Shown piece by piece: positions 12,881-20,224 of a stretch of DNA of 30,295 nucleotides. Made by a program: the position numbers and the translations under genes. Source of the stretch: a virus; the IMG/VR virus record IMGVR_UViG_3300020183_005424, positions 1 through 30,295 of that record; one strand, given 5' to 3'. The notes beneath the pieces were generated by a model. The model made no database searches, was not told the DNA's origin, and saw only the letters and a list, made by a program, of their open reading frames with translations. Within the stretch, counting starts at the first letter, position 1. Each line of letters opens with the position of its first letter.

Positions 12881-14110
12881 AAAGTGTTTTACTAGGATAG
12901 GTATCAAGGATTTGATAACATCGTTAGATGGTGCAAGTAATTTATTAAATCCGTCGACTGCAACTAGAGTTTTGATAAACAAAACTAAATGGGTTGGAAT
13001 ATCTACATCATAAGTATTTAACACGCTTACCAAACTAGACAAACTTTTTGCTATATTAAATTCTCTAGCTGTTTTTACATTTAAATCTTTTAATATATTT
13101 TCCAAAGACAGCTCAATACCGTCTAAGCTACTATTAGTCCAACCAGCATTTTTAATTAAATCTTTTACAGCTTTATATCTTTTGTTAAACAACATTACAG
13201 ATATTCGTAAAATTGTTTCCCTGTCTTCTTTGCTAATTTCTCCCATGATACCAAAATCTAAATAAATGCGATTACCGTTTTCATCTATCCATACATTACC
13301 AGGATGTGGATCGGCATGATAAAATCCATAATAAAACGCTTGGACCACAAATGCCTCAAGGCCTTGATTTAACATTTTTACTATGTCAATATTTTGATCT
13401 AATAGGTCTTGTTTTTGATCTATAGGTACACCGTACATTCGTTCTAACACTAATACATTCTTATCAGCATAAAACACTTTTGGGATTTTAATAAAATCAA
13501 ATTTCTGCATATTTTTTTGAAACCGCTCTACACTTTGAGCCTCAACAGCTAGGTCCAATTCTTTTTTAATACTTGTGTGCAACTCATCGATGATTTTATC
13601 AAGTTTTAACTTTCGAAACGTGCGTACAAGTTTGAAAAGTTTCGATGAATGTTTTAGAAATTTGAAATCTTCTTCAATTGTAAGATCTATACCAGGTTTA
13701 ATTACCTTTACAACAACATCTTTATTGGAATTAAGCTTGGCATAATATACTTGGGCAACACTACCTACAGCAGCAGGCAGTATATCTACATGTAATGCTA
13801 AAGGAATTTTTTTAATTGTAGGTGCAATTGAACTGTAATCTACTGGCTGAACAGAATCTTGTAATTTTTTTAATTCATTTATAATCGAAGGGTTTAAAAT
13901 ATCATGTCTTGTTGATAGAAGTTGTCCAAATTTTATAAAGACTGGTCCAAGTTCTTCTAATGCCAATCTTATTCTAAGAGGCAGTGGTCCGGGAACTGGT
14001 TCTATGTTAAATAATCCACGTAGCAACCCCAAGCCGCTTAAAACTTGTTGAGGAAATAAGTGTTCTAACTTATATTTTATAATAATCTTACCGTAGTATA
14101 GTAAGCGCAA
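12866..14110 (-). CDS. ABC1/UbiB-family atypical kinase
   Basis: The 414-residue protein carries the diagnostic UbiB/COQ8 motifs: KFGQ at 60-63 (KxGQ), the alanine-rich nucleotide loop AAVGSVAQV (113-121), the lysine in VVVKVIKPG (135), ERMYG (223-227), HADPHPGN (265-272) and DFG (285-287). Family members are ATPases needed for ubiquinone synthesis, probably helping to move lipid intermediates out of the membrane. E. coli UbiB is about 546 aa with C-terminal membrane helices; this protein ends earlier and shows no clear pair of helices. The start is TTG at 14110, directly after the upstream TAA, with AGGTG seven bases before it, so translation is probably coupled to the upstream gene. A UbiB-type protein in a phage is rare. 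Confidence 0.88.
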   Translation of the reverse strand: MRLLYYGKIIIKYKLEHLFPQQVLSGLGLLRGLFNIEPVPGPLPLRIRLALEELGPVFIKFGQLLSTRHDILNPSIINELKKLQDSVQPVDYSSIAPTIKKIPLALHVDILPAAVGSVAQVYYAKLNSNKDVVVKVIKPGIDLTIEEDFKFLKHSSKLFKLVRTFRKLKLDKIIDELHTSIKKELDLAVEAQSVERFQKNMQKFDFIKIPKVFYADKNVLVLERMYGVPIDQKQDLLDQNIDIVKMLNQGLEAFVVQAFYYGFYHADPHPGNVWIDENGNRIYLDFGIMGEISKEDRETILRISVMLFNKRYKAVKDLIKNAGWTNSSLDGIELSLENILKDLNVKTAREFNIAKSLSSLVSVLNTYDVDIPTHLVLFIKTLVAVDGFNKLLAPSNDVIKSLIPILVKHFSRFS

Positions 14111-14500
14111 TTATTCACCTGCTACTATTTGTTCTAAAGTAACCCTACTATATCCTAAAATTCCGCTAACAATATATTTAGGATCTAACCAGTTTTGATT
14201 TTCTTCTTTAGGTTGTTGTCGCTTTAATGTTATATTTCTAGCAGATGCCCATGCTTGTATTTCGGGATTTGTATAACCACGTTCAAACTCATGATCTAAT
14301 TGCCACTGTTTATAGGATTGTTTATTTTCCCAATGCATAAAAATCAAACCAACTGATCTATCTAAATTCCTAAGGATACCGATTCTGAGTATTCTAGGAT
14401 CTTTCAGTGATCCTTTGTTTTGATGTGGAAATGTTGTAAAAAATTCATACAACGGATCTCCACCGGGTTTTTGAAAAACGGTTCTAACTGTCCAGGTCAT
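14111..14500 (-). CDS. small ABM-like (dimeric alpha/beta-barrel) protein, 129 aa
   Basis: The central part (VGLIFMHWENKQSYKQWQLD) resembles antibiotic-biosynthesis-monooxygenase-type ferredoxin-like proteins, in which a strand reporting W-S or W-N is followed by a helix with a tryptophan. The N-terminal strand TWTVRTVFQ and C-terminal basic tail fit loosely. No catalytic residues can be assigned. It is translated just ahead of the ABC1 kinase with no gap, so the two likely act together. ABM-fold proteins are often small oxygenases or cofactor-free tailoring enzymes in polyketide and quinone pathways. Assignment is tentative. Confidence 0.5.
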   Translation of the reverse strand: MTWTVRTVFQKPGGDPLYEFFTTFPHQNKGSLKDPRILRIGILRNLDRSVGLIFMHWENKQSYKQWQLDHEFERGYTNPEIQAWASARNITLKRQQPKEENQNWLDPKYIVSGILGYSRVTLEQIVAGE

Positions 14501-14537
14501 ACGAGTTCCTTTATGAATAGCACTGTATCTAATTTCT

Positions 14538-14545
14538 ATTAAATA
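14538..14545 (+). promoter_or_regulatory. late-promoter-like box ATTAAATA
   Basis: ATTAAATA lies 22 nt upstream of the ATG at 14568, identical to the boxes at 9056 and 19658. No strong Shine-Dalgarno sequence follows. Confidence 0.4.
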
Positions 14546-14567
14546 GCTTAATAACTTTATTTACAAA

Positions 14568-15176
14568 ATGATAACTTATAGACCCTTAAATATAGAAGAT
14601 AAAGAACAACTGTTAGAAGTATTTGAATTAAACCCCGTAGTTTATACTAAACATACAGATACAGCTTTTAAAAATACATTTAGTAAAGTTTTAGAAGAAG
14701 AATTAGCTAACCCTCTGTGTTTTTTTCCTGGAATTTTTGTTGATAATAAACTGTATTCTGTTGTGTACTTTAAAGAAGTAGTAGATGCACCGGCATGGAT
14801 ATTGGCTCATTTAATGCTTCGTCCTTCGGATTTTACGACGTTTATTCAGCCAGAATATATTGATGCAGCTATTAAACTTGATGAAGCAATTACCAATGAA
14901 ATGATTGTGAAAAGAGGACTAAATCGTATGTATTTTGTATTTCCATACGACAAAATATCTACACTAAGGTCAATTGGATCAATAGATAGGCTATATCGTT
15001 ACATACAAAAGGTAAGACAATACGAAAGTTTCTTTTTAAAAATTAATCTATACACTGACTGCATAATTAAAGCTAATACTATGCCCCGATATACTTATCA
15101 GCAAAAAATAATTGGAGGAAGAACTTGGCCGTTTGATCTTGCTATAAGAATAGGTATGGTTAAATCAGAAGTCTAA
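14568..15176 (+). CDS. GNAT-like hypothetical protein, 202 aa
   Basis: The N-terminus (MITYRPLNIEDKEQLLEVF) has the form of the first strand and helix of GNAT acyltransferases. The middle (YSVVYFKEV, APAWILAHLM) could be central strands, but the acetyl-CoA-binding R/Q-x-x-G-x-G/A loop is not apparent. It may be a diverged acyltransferase or an unrelated fold. It lies between the ABM-like genes and converges on the 15165-15500 gene with a 12-nt overlap. It is the only gene between two such small proteins, so a role in the same pathway is plausible. Function unassigned. Confidence 0.5.
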   Translation: MITYRPLNIEDKEQLLEVFELNPVVYTKHTDTAFKNTFSKVLEEELANPLCFFPGIFVDNKLYSVVYFKEVVDAPAWILAHLMLRPSDFTTFIQPEYIDAAIKLDEAITNEMIVKRGLNRMYFVFPYDKISTLRSIGSIDRLYRYIQKVRQYESFFLKINLYTDCIIKANTMPRYTYQQKIIGGRTWPFDLAIRIGMVKSEV

Positions 15177-15500
15177 AGGTTCAAAAACTTCTCCAGTATC
15201 ACCATCTATAATCTGTAACTTAATATCATGTCTCATACATTCTAGCTCAAATCGAGTCCAGAACATCTTTCGTAGAGGATGATTTGTCGCTGTAATATAG
15301 TGTTCTTTAGTTTCCCATGTTGTAGTGATTTCCCATCGAGTATCATCAAAGAAATCATCAGTGGCACTGATAAATCCTGGAGATTTGACATTATAGGCTT
15401 TAGATAATTGCTCAAAAGTTTTTCCCTGTGTAGTAACAATCCTAAATCTTTTCATCTTAGGATCGCCTTCACAAATTAATTTAAATTTTCTAGTATACAT
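15165..15500 (-). CDS. small ABM-like hypothetical protein, 111 aa
   Basis: Residues 44-85 (FISATDDFF, WEITTTWETKEHYITATNHP) look like a strand followed by the helix of ABM-type ferredoxin-like domains: a chain with W-x-T-x-E-x-H spacing. The N-terminal strand RKFKLICEG and C-terminal strand KLQIIDG would complete the sheet. The length is normal for an ABM monomer. It starts at an ATG with TTAGGAG upstream and a CATAAATA late box 21 nt before that ATG. It is divergent from a second similar small protein. Fold is a tentative call; function unknown. Confidence 0.5.
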   Translation of the reverse strand: MYTRKFKLICEGDPKMKRFRIVTTQGKTFEQLSKAYNVKSPGFISATDDFFDDTRWEITTTWETKEHYITATNHPLRKMFWTRFELECMRHDIKLQIIDGDTGEVFEPLDF

Positions 15501-15521
15501 TTAGAAATCTCCTAACGAGAA

Positions 15522-15529
15522 TATTTATG
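15522..15529 (-). promoter_or_regulatory. late-promoter box CATAAATA
   Basis: CATAAATA on the minus strand lies 21 nt upstream of the ATG at 15500, with TTAGGAG between, giving a normal short leader. Confidence 0.5.
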
Positions 15530-15559
15530 ATCTAATTTTAATCAGTATCTTGTAGTTGA

Positions 15560-15567
15560 TGTAAATA
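15560..15567 (+). promoter_or_regulatory. late-promoter-like box TGTAAATA
   Basis: TGTAAATA lies 19 nt before the ATG at 15587, with AGGGAGAT as ribosome-binding site. With the minus box at 15522-15529 it forms a divergent late-promoter pair. Confidence 0.4.
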
Positions 15568-15586
15568 CCTACAGGGAGATAATATT

Positions 15587-15922
15587 ATGCATTCAGTTAG
15601 AACTATATTAGAATTAACAAATTCTTCAGATGCCGCAGCTTTACGATCATTTGGAGATACAATATTCTTTAACCCCATCTATATTGATGTTATGGCAGCA
15701 CTAAAAGAACGACCTGGGTTTATCAGAAAAACAAATACCTTAGTTGAAGGCAAGGATAATGCTTATGTTGTGATAGAAATCCTTTTTGATTCTAAAGAAA
15801 ATTGTGAAACATATTGGAGTGAGCCGTCTATTGTAAGCTTATGGGAATATTTTACCATGTATGCTGGAGAGAACGGGATAAATGTTAGTAGCGAACTTTC
15901 TAATAAATCATTAAATATTTAA
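15587..15922 (+). CDS. small ABM-like hypothetical protein, 111 aa
   Basis: Residues 40-88 (ERPGFIRKTNTLVEG, AYVVIEILFDSKENCETYW) match the strand-helix pattern of ABM/dimeric alpha-beta-barrel proteins, where a PGF turn leads to a strand, a second strand carrying V-x-I, then a helix with aromatic residues. The ribosome-binding site AGGGAGAT is good. It converges on the 2OG oxygenase-like gene with a 12-nt overlap. It is the third such small protein within 2 kb, suggesting a tailoring or cofactor-binding group. Function unknown. Confidence 0.52.
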   Translation: MHSVRTILELTNSSDAAALRSFGDTIFFNPIYIDVMAALKERPGFIRKTNTLVEGKDNAYVVIEILFDSKENCETYWSEPSIVSLWEYFTMYAGENGINVSSELSNKSLNI

Positions 15923-16714
15923 ATTATAATTGATTTTATCTTTGTATTTCGATACACTACGATCAATTAAATCTTCTAATTTCTTCGGATGAAGTATACC
16001 GTCTATACAAATAAGATGTTTTCTTGATCCTAAGAAATCACTTCCATGGATTTGACTGCCATTACTCCAACAGAAAGCATTTGTTTCTAATGCTCTTAAA
16101 TCGATGTAATTGATGTCTCCGTGTTCTATATCTGCAACATACAAAGTTGGTGTTGGATTTTCGTCGTTCAACATCACTCTAAATTCTGTAGGGCAATTCC
16201 AAAAAAAGGTTTGGTCTCTATGCGGGTATACAGCCTTGACACTTTCCCAAATTTTAGCATGATTAATTATATGAAAGGGCAGATACTCATGTAATTGTTC
16301 TATAATTCTTTTGAACATAGGATGGGTGAGATATTTGCGTGCAAATATGCCAGTTTCATCTGTTTCAAAAGTATCTGGATTTTTAGTATAAAAGTGTAGT
16401 CCTTTAAATTGAGGTTTGTAGTAGTTACTGTATTTTCCTAAGGGATGGTTATCTTTATCCCAAGGTTCTGCAGCACATGGTTGAGTCCTTACGACATCAA
16501 TACATTCATCCTCCCAGAATTTTAAAAACTCGTCAAAATCGTCAAATTCGATCTTAGGAACATCTAAGGGCAACCAACGTATGTTTCTGTATTTGTCTCC
16601 AAGCTCCTTCATCTTTTTGACGTACCAATCTGGCATTTTACTTTCATCATGATGGACTCTGCTATTATTAGCGAATGTTTTTCTTATTTGATCAACTATA
16701 CCTTGGTTTTTCAT
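15911..16714 (-). CDS. 2-oxoglutarate/Fe(II)-dependent oxygenase-like protein
   Basis: The 267-residue protein has HRD at 165-167 (AVYPHRDQT), the distal His223 (SQIHGSD) and Arg231 (SRKHLICID), the iron and 2-oxoglutarate ligands of the jelly-roll oxygenases. The N-terminal 120 residues are charged and unassigned. The gene directly follows the ketosynthase on the same strand. It also has its own AATAAATA box, overlapping the ketosynthase stop, and a GGGAG ribosome-binding site. It is therefore the last gene of the acyl-assembly operon and could hydroxylate the acyl product, an inference from position. Confidence 0.72.
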   Translation of the reverse strand: MKNQGIVDQIRKTFANNSRVHHDESKMPDWYVKKMKELGDKYRNIRWLPLDVPKIEFDDFDEFLKFWEDECIDVVRTQPCAAEPWDKDNHPLGKYSNYYKPQFKGLHFYTKNPDTFETDETGIFARKYLTHPMFKRIIEQLHEYLPFHIINHAKIWESVKAVYPHRDQTFFWNCPTEFRVMLNDENPTPTLYVADIEHGDINYIDLRALETNAFCWSNGSQIHGSDFLGSRKHLICIDGILHPKKLEDLIDRSVSKYKDKINYNLNI

Positions 16715-16729
16715 TCGGTGCTCCCGATG

Positions 16730-16737
16730 TATTTATT
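16730..16737 (-). promoter_or_regulatory. late-promoter box AATAAATA
   Basis: AATAAATA on the minus strand, 15 nt upstream of the ATG at 16714 and overlapping the ketosynthase stop; GGGAG lies between box and ATG. Confidence 0.55.
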
Positions 16738-17911
16738 ATTGTAAATTTTCAAAAATAGCTATATTCGTTCTTCCGCCAAATCCAAAACTAGCTTTAATAA
16801 ACTTATTACTGTTAAGTGTTACAGGATTTACAATAAGTCGAGGGTCATCAGACAGCGGATCTGTAAGGTTATGATTCCCCCATAACATTTTATTTTTAAC
16901 TGCTTGTAATCCATATGCAGATTCAACTAATCCGCAGGCACTCATCGTATGACCAATGTAACCTTTAAAACTAACCAGTGGACTATCACAGTCTTCAAAC
17001 GCCTTTTGAAATACGTCAACTTCGATATCATCTCCTATGGGAGTGCTAGTAGCATGGGCATTAAAAAATGCCATATCTTTAGAACTAAGCCCACTCATTC
17101 TATATACCTTATCAATTAGGCTTAATTGATTTGCACAAGTTTTATCATGAGCCGTCATACTAGTTACTTTTGCACCGCTAGTAATTGCTCTAATTTTAGC
17201 TTTAGGAGTTAAATTTTTCTTTATAAGAGTTTCTTCATTGCAAATAAGCCACAAAGATCCGCCTTCGCCTTGTAGAAAGCCATCTCTTGATTTATCAAAG
17301 GGTTTACAAGTTCCACCATCAATAGTGCTAATAGCACTTGTGCATTGCCAATAGTATTGCATACTAGGCAATACAGTCATGTCTACATTACCTACAAGAG
17401 CCATATTGCAATGTCCAGTTTGTATAAGCATGGTAGCATAGTGCAGATTAAACATGCCGCTAGAACAAGCAGCATTAAGACTAGTATTAATACCTTCTAA
17501 TTTGAGTTTGCCAGAGATAAATGCCGACATCAAATCATGATTGCCCATGAATAATTTCGTAGGACTAAAACGTCTTTGTTTAGCTTCAAATGCGGCGTCA
17601 AAGTCTTTTTTAAGATGTGCTCCTGGAGCAAACGATCCGAATACAACTGCGGTATCTTTATCTAAAATCTCAACAGGATATTTTTGTGTGACCATGTCCA
17701 CTAGGTCTAACAACATTTTGTAACAGTTGTAGTCATTGTCTACATAATCCATATGAAATCCTTTGGTGCATAGCACCTGCTCAAACTTAGCAGGATCATA
17801 TCGGATAGCGGTCGTGGCTCCTTTTGTATTGGGGAAATTTAAATAGTTTTCACTGACAGAGCTCCCCATGCAGTCTTTAACAGCATATTCTAGAACATAT
17901 AACTCTTCCAT
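16736..17911 (-). CDS. beta-ketoacyl-ACP synthase (KAS II / FabF-type)
   Basis: The 391-residue enzyme keeps the full Cys-His-His triad of condensing enzymes: Cys149 in LNAACSSG, His286 in NAHATSTPIGD and His321 in YIGHTMSACG. The typical C-terminal FGFGGRTN also remains. Length equals FabF (about 410 aa). It would condense an ACP-bound acyl chain with malonyl-ACP, releasing CO2. The frame is open to 17944, but the ATG at 17911 follows the ACP stop by one base and starts right before the conserved domain, so I chose it. The insert around 35-75 (ATTAIRYD, KGFHMDYVDND) differs from housekeeping FabF, suggesting a specialised chain, as in aryl-polyene or polyketide synthases. It sits in an operon with ACP and FabZ. 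Confidence 0.9.
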   Translation of the reverse strand: MEELYVLEYAVKDCMGSSVSENYLNFPNTKGATTAIRYDPAKFEQVLCTKGFHMDYVDNDYNCYKMLLDLVDMVTQKYPVEILDKDTAVVFGSFAPGAHLKKDFDAAFEAKQRRFSPTKLFMGNHDLMSAFISGKLKLEGINTSLNAACSSGMFNLHYATMLIQTGHCNMALVGNVDMTVLPSMQYYWQCTSAISTIDGGTCKPFDKSRDGFLQGEGGSLWLICNEETLIKKNLTPKAKIRAITSGAKVTSMTAHDKTCANQLSLIDKVYRMSGLSSKDMAFFNAHATSTPIGDDIEVDVFQKAFEDCDSPLVSFKGYIGHTMSACGLVESAYGLQAVKNKMLWGNHNLTDPLSDDPRLIVNPVTLNSNKFIKASFGFGGRTNIAIFENLQ

Positions 17912-17912
17912 A

Positions 17913-18278
17913 TTATTTTTTCTGTTTAGGAGGCTCCTGTGCATCTACAATGTAGCCAATTAAGTCATGCCAGCGAAGGAGAGTTGCAATTTCGCTATCG
18001 TCAATAACAACACCGAATTCTTCTTCAATCTGAATTACTAATTCAAGAATATCTATGCTGTCTACTTCATAGTTAGATTTTAGTGTTTCAAAATCTTCAG
18101 GATCTAAATCTGCAACTTCTTTTTTAATTCTTTCATCGCCGACTAATTTTAAATCCTTTAATGACATATTTGGGTCACAAGGATACTCTAAATTCATTTT
18201 TAGATACTGATTTATCATATCTATAAACTTACGTTCTACTTCCTCATGTGTTCGAGGTTTCCATTCTAGATCACTCAT
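17913..18278 (-). CDS. acyl carrier protein
   Basis: The 121-residue protein contains a carrier domain at about 35-115 with the attachment motif DSIDILELVIQIEEEFGV; Ser74 would carry 4'-phosphopantetheine. The acidic helix after the serine (IEEEFGVVIDDSE) is typical of the ACP surface read by partner enzymes. An extra N-terminal 30 residues and a basic tail make it longer than housekeeping ACPs (about 78 aa). The ATG at 18278 follows GGAG that overlaps the FabZ stop, and the stop is one base from the ketosynthase ATG, so the three proteins are translated as a set. A matching AcpS is coded divergently at 20221. Confidence 0.88.
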   Translation of the reverse strand: MSDLEWKPRTHEEVERKFIDMINQYLKMNLEYPCDPNMSLKDLKLVGDERIKKEVADLDPEDFETLKSNYEVDSIDILELVIQIEEEFGVVIDDSEIATLLRWHDLIGYIVDAQEPPKQKK

Positions 18279-18287
18279 AATTTCTCC

Positions 18288-18752
18288 TTACGGTCCATAT
18301 ATGGCCTTTAATTTAGCTTCTGCCACTACTCTGTTTTCCACAAAAATTTGTGTTTCAAAATCGAATAAATTACGTGCCTGTCGTATTAATTTGCTTTTAA
18401 TTTTCAGTTGATCACCAGGCACAACTACTTTTTTAAATCTTATTTCGTCCGCAGATGTAAACAATATACCAGTTCCTTTAGCTGTATATTTGATTAAATC
18501 TTTCATTTCCATATTTTTTTCGCAGAACTTAGTAGCTAATATAGCACTGGCTTGCGCCATTGCTTCTACCATCATAACACCAGGCATGATTGGATTGTTT
18601 GGAAAATGTCCTTGTGCATAGGGCTCATTGAAACTGAAGTTTTTTAGAGCAAGTATACTATTGTTGTCTAATTCTAACACGCGATCAATCATAACAAAAG
18701 GATAACGGTGCGGTAGTATATTTAAAATTTCTTGAATATCTAGTTGTATCAT
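18288..18752 (-). CDS. FabZ-type 3-hydroxyacyl-ACP dehydratase
   Basis: The 154-residue protein has the hot-dog-fold signature of FabZ: PHRYPFVMIDR near the N-terminus, then GHFPNNPIMPGV with the catalytic histidine at 49 and VEAMAQ with the acid Glu63. E. coli FabZ uses His54 and Glu68 in the same segments. It removes water from 3-hydroxyacyl-ACP to give trans-2-enoyl-ACP. The start is the ATG at 18752, which overlaps the upstream TGA as ATGA; the TTG two codons earlier is not needed. Placed between a PP-loop gene and the ACP, it belongs to the acyl-assembly operon. No ketoreductase accompanies it, so its substrate must come from a host enzyme. Confidence 0.9.
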   Translation of the reverse strand: MIQLDIQEILNILPHRYPFVMIDRVLELDNNSILALKNFSFNEPYAQGHFPNNPIMPGVMMVEAMAQASAILATKFCEKNMEMKDLIKYTAKGTGILFTSADEIRFKKVVVPGDQLKIKSKLIRQARNLFDFETQIFVENRVVAEAKLKAIYGP

Positions 18753-19618
18753 ATGCAAATATCTTTTACTAATGCATGGTATTCACAACGCCAAACACCA
18801 TCCCATTGTTTTCCGATTTTTTCTAGTTCTGAAAAGCTTTCATGCTGTTTTATTGGACTTTTTTCTATGCGTTCAAAGCCGTGGAACTTAGGTCTTTCTT
18901 TTAGATCTAGGCCGCCGTTACGATTATAAATTATCCATTTACTAGAATGAGAGCCTAACTTACCCACAACTGCGTTCTTTGCTAAATCTTGCATCCTAGC
19001 ATCGGTCAAATAGGATCTAAACATCTGTGGTGTATATCTATTAAAGTGAACTACTCCATTTATCTTACGACTTTGGAAAAAGTTAGTTAAAGAATATTCA
19101 AACTCATAGATACAGATATCCCAAGAGCTATCATTATTCTTAGCTAAATGAGGTTCTCCATCCCCGCAGATAACTGTACCGTCTAATTGGCTGGCGGCAT
19201 AAGCTGTAGTGGTATAGTGTGGTAAAGATGATTTCATCTCTATAGCTAAGTCAATCATTTTTCCACTTGTAACAAAATTATCATAATCAATGTCAATAAT
19301 TAAAGGTTGAATATTTTTTTGCTCACAAAATGATAAGGCATAATCAATATCATGTTTATTATAGCTTGAACTTAGTCTAACGATAACCGGAATGATATCT
19401 ATTTTTTGATTTAAGAAAACACTCAAAGCATATTCACTGTCTACACCGCCGCTATACATCAAATGTAATTGACCAGATTTATTTGCTTCAACCATTTGGG
19501 CTGCTATCACACTTTCTTTGTAATAATCTGTAGATTTATAAGTGATAGGATCTATTTCAATTTTGAAATATTTATTGTTGCCAGATGCCCTAATATAGTT
19601 TTGATGAACAAGTTTCAA
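18749..19618 (-). CDS. PP-loop ATP-pyrophosphatase-like protein
   Basis: The protein has the ATP-binding PP-loop MYSGGVDSEYAL about 50 residues in and a following VICGDGEPH segment, as in adenylate-forming amide synthetases and N-type ATP pyrophosphatases. It has no glutaminase domain. The longest frame starts with TTG at 19645, but a late box at 19648-19655 would begin transcription after that codon. I therefore prefer the TTG at 19618, preceded by AGGA at 8 nt (289 aa). Its TGA overlaps the FabZ ATG. As first gene of the acyl operon it may activate a carboxyl group, for example to join an amine to the acyl chain; that is inference. Confidence 0.75.
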   Translation of the reverse strand: MKLVHQNYIRASGNNKYFKIEIDPITYKSTDYYKESVIAAQMVEANKSGQLHLMYSGGVDSEYALSVFLNQKIDIIPVIVRLSSSYNKHDIDYALSFCEQKNIQPLIIDIDYDNFVTSGKMIDLAIEMKSSLPHYTTTAYAASQLDGTVICGDGEPHLAKNNDSSWDICIYEFEYSLTNFFQSRKINGVVHFNRYTPQMFRSYLTDARMQDLAKNAVVGKLGSHSSKWIIYNRNGGLDLKERPKFHGFERIEKSPIKQHESFSELEKIGKQWDGVWRCEYHALVKDICI

Positions 19619-19647
19619 CGTCCAAATCCTAAAATAAAAACTCAAAA

Positions 19648-19655
19648 TATTTATT
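19648..19655 (-). promoter_or_regulatory. late-promoter box AATAAATA for the acyl-assembly operon
   Basis: AATAAATA on the minus strand lies just upstream of the PP-loop gene. The predicted start of RNA, about 6 nt past the box, excludes the TTG at 19645 and favours the TTG at 19618. Confidence 0.5.
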
Positions 19656-19657
19656 GG

Positions 19658-19665
19658 ATTAAATA
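19658..19665 (+). promoter_or_regulatory. late-promoter-like box ATTAAATA
   Basis: ATTAAATA lies 16 nt before the ATG at 19682, two bases from the opposing minus-strand box, so the two divergent operons share a compact promoter region. Confidence 0.45.
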
Positions 19666-19681
19666 ACCTATATCTTTAATC

Positions 19682-20224
19682 ATGAATACTATTACTTGGA
19701 AACCTGGAACTGAACCAAAACTAGATTTGTTGTTTGACGAATTAAGAGAACGACAGCATCAAGACCAAACGCATCGCCTTTGGAAGAATTATAATCGAGA
19801 TGCTTTTAAAGAAGTTTCTGCATTGACTATTTGTTTTGACGATGCTGGCAATCCTGAAATGTGCTCTAGTATATTAGTAAGGAATTGTTGGCCAGCGGGA
19901 GCGGTCAGAGTGTTAAATCGATTATGGAAAAGTAATAATAAGATAGCTTACCCTAGAACAATGAGTCCAAGTTGGGGACTATCAGCACAAAGTCAATTTA
20001 CATGGTTGGAAAATAATTTGCCTCATGAATTGTGTTTTATTAGTAGACAAAGTAATAATTGGCAGGATTTCACTAGACAAGAGTTTTCTCGGCAATTTCA
20101 TATAAACTGGGACACTGATAATTTTAGATACTTAACGTGTTCAAACGAAAGTGACGAAAGTTGTTGGCAATACATATTACATATTGGCAATAAATCACTT
20201 TTAGAAAAATGGAAAAGAAAATGA
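19682..20224 (+). CDS. hypothetical protein, 180 aa
   Basis: No family recognised. The protein is rich in Trp, Asn and Arg, with strands such as VSALTICFDDAG and CSSILVRNCW and a conserved-looking RVLNRLWKS helix; a GNAT-like fold is possible but no acetyl-CoA motif is seen. It lacks signal peptide and membrane segments. Its stop TGA overlaps the AcpS ATG as ATGA, so it is translated with the phosphopantetheinyl transferase and opposite to the acyl operon. A role in the same pathway is plausible from position only. Confidence 0.6.
   Translation: MNTITWKPGTEPKLDLLFDELRERQHQDQTHRLWKNYNRDAFKEVSALTICFDDAGNPEMCSSILVRNCWPAGAVRVLNRLWKSNNKIAYPRTMSPSWGLSAQSQFTWLENNLPHELCFISRQSNNWQDFTRQEFSRQFHINWDTDNFRYLTCSNESDESCWQYILHIGNKSLLEKWKRK

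Noticed and set aside
17541-17723. Plus-strand 60-aa ORF inside the ketosynthase
   Set aside because: Shadow of a gene with intact catalytic triad.
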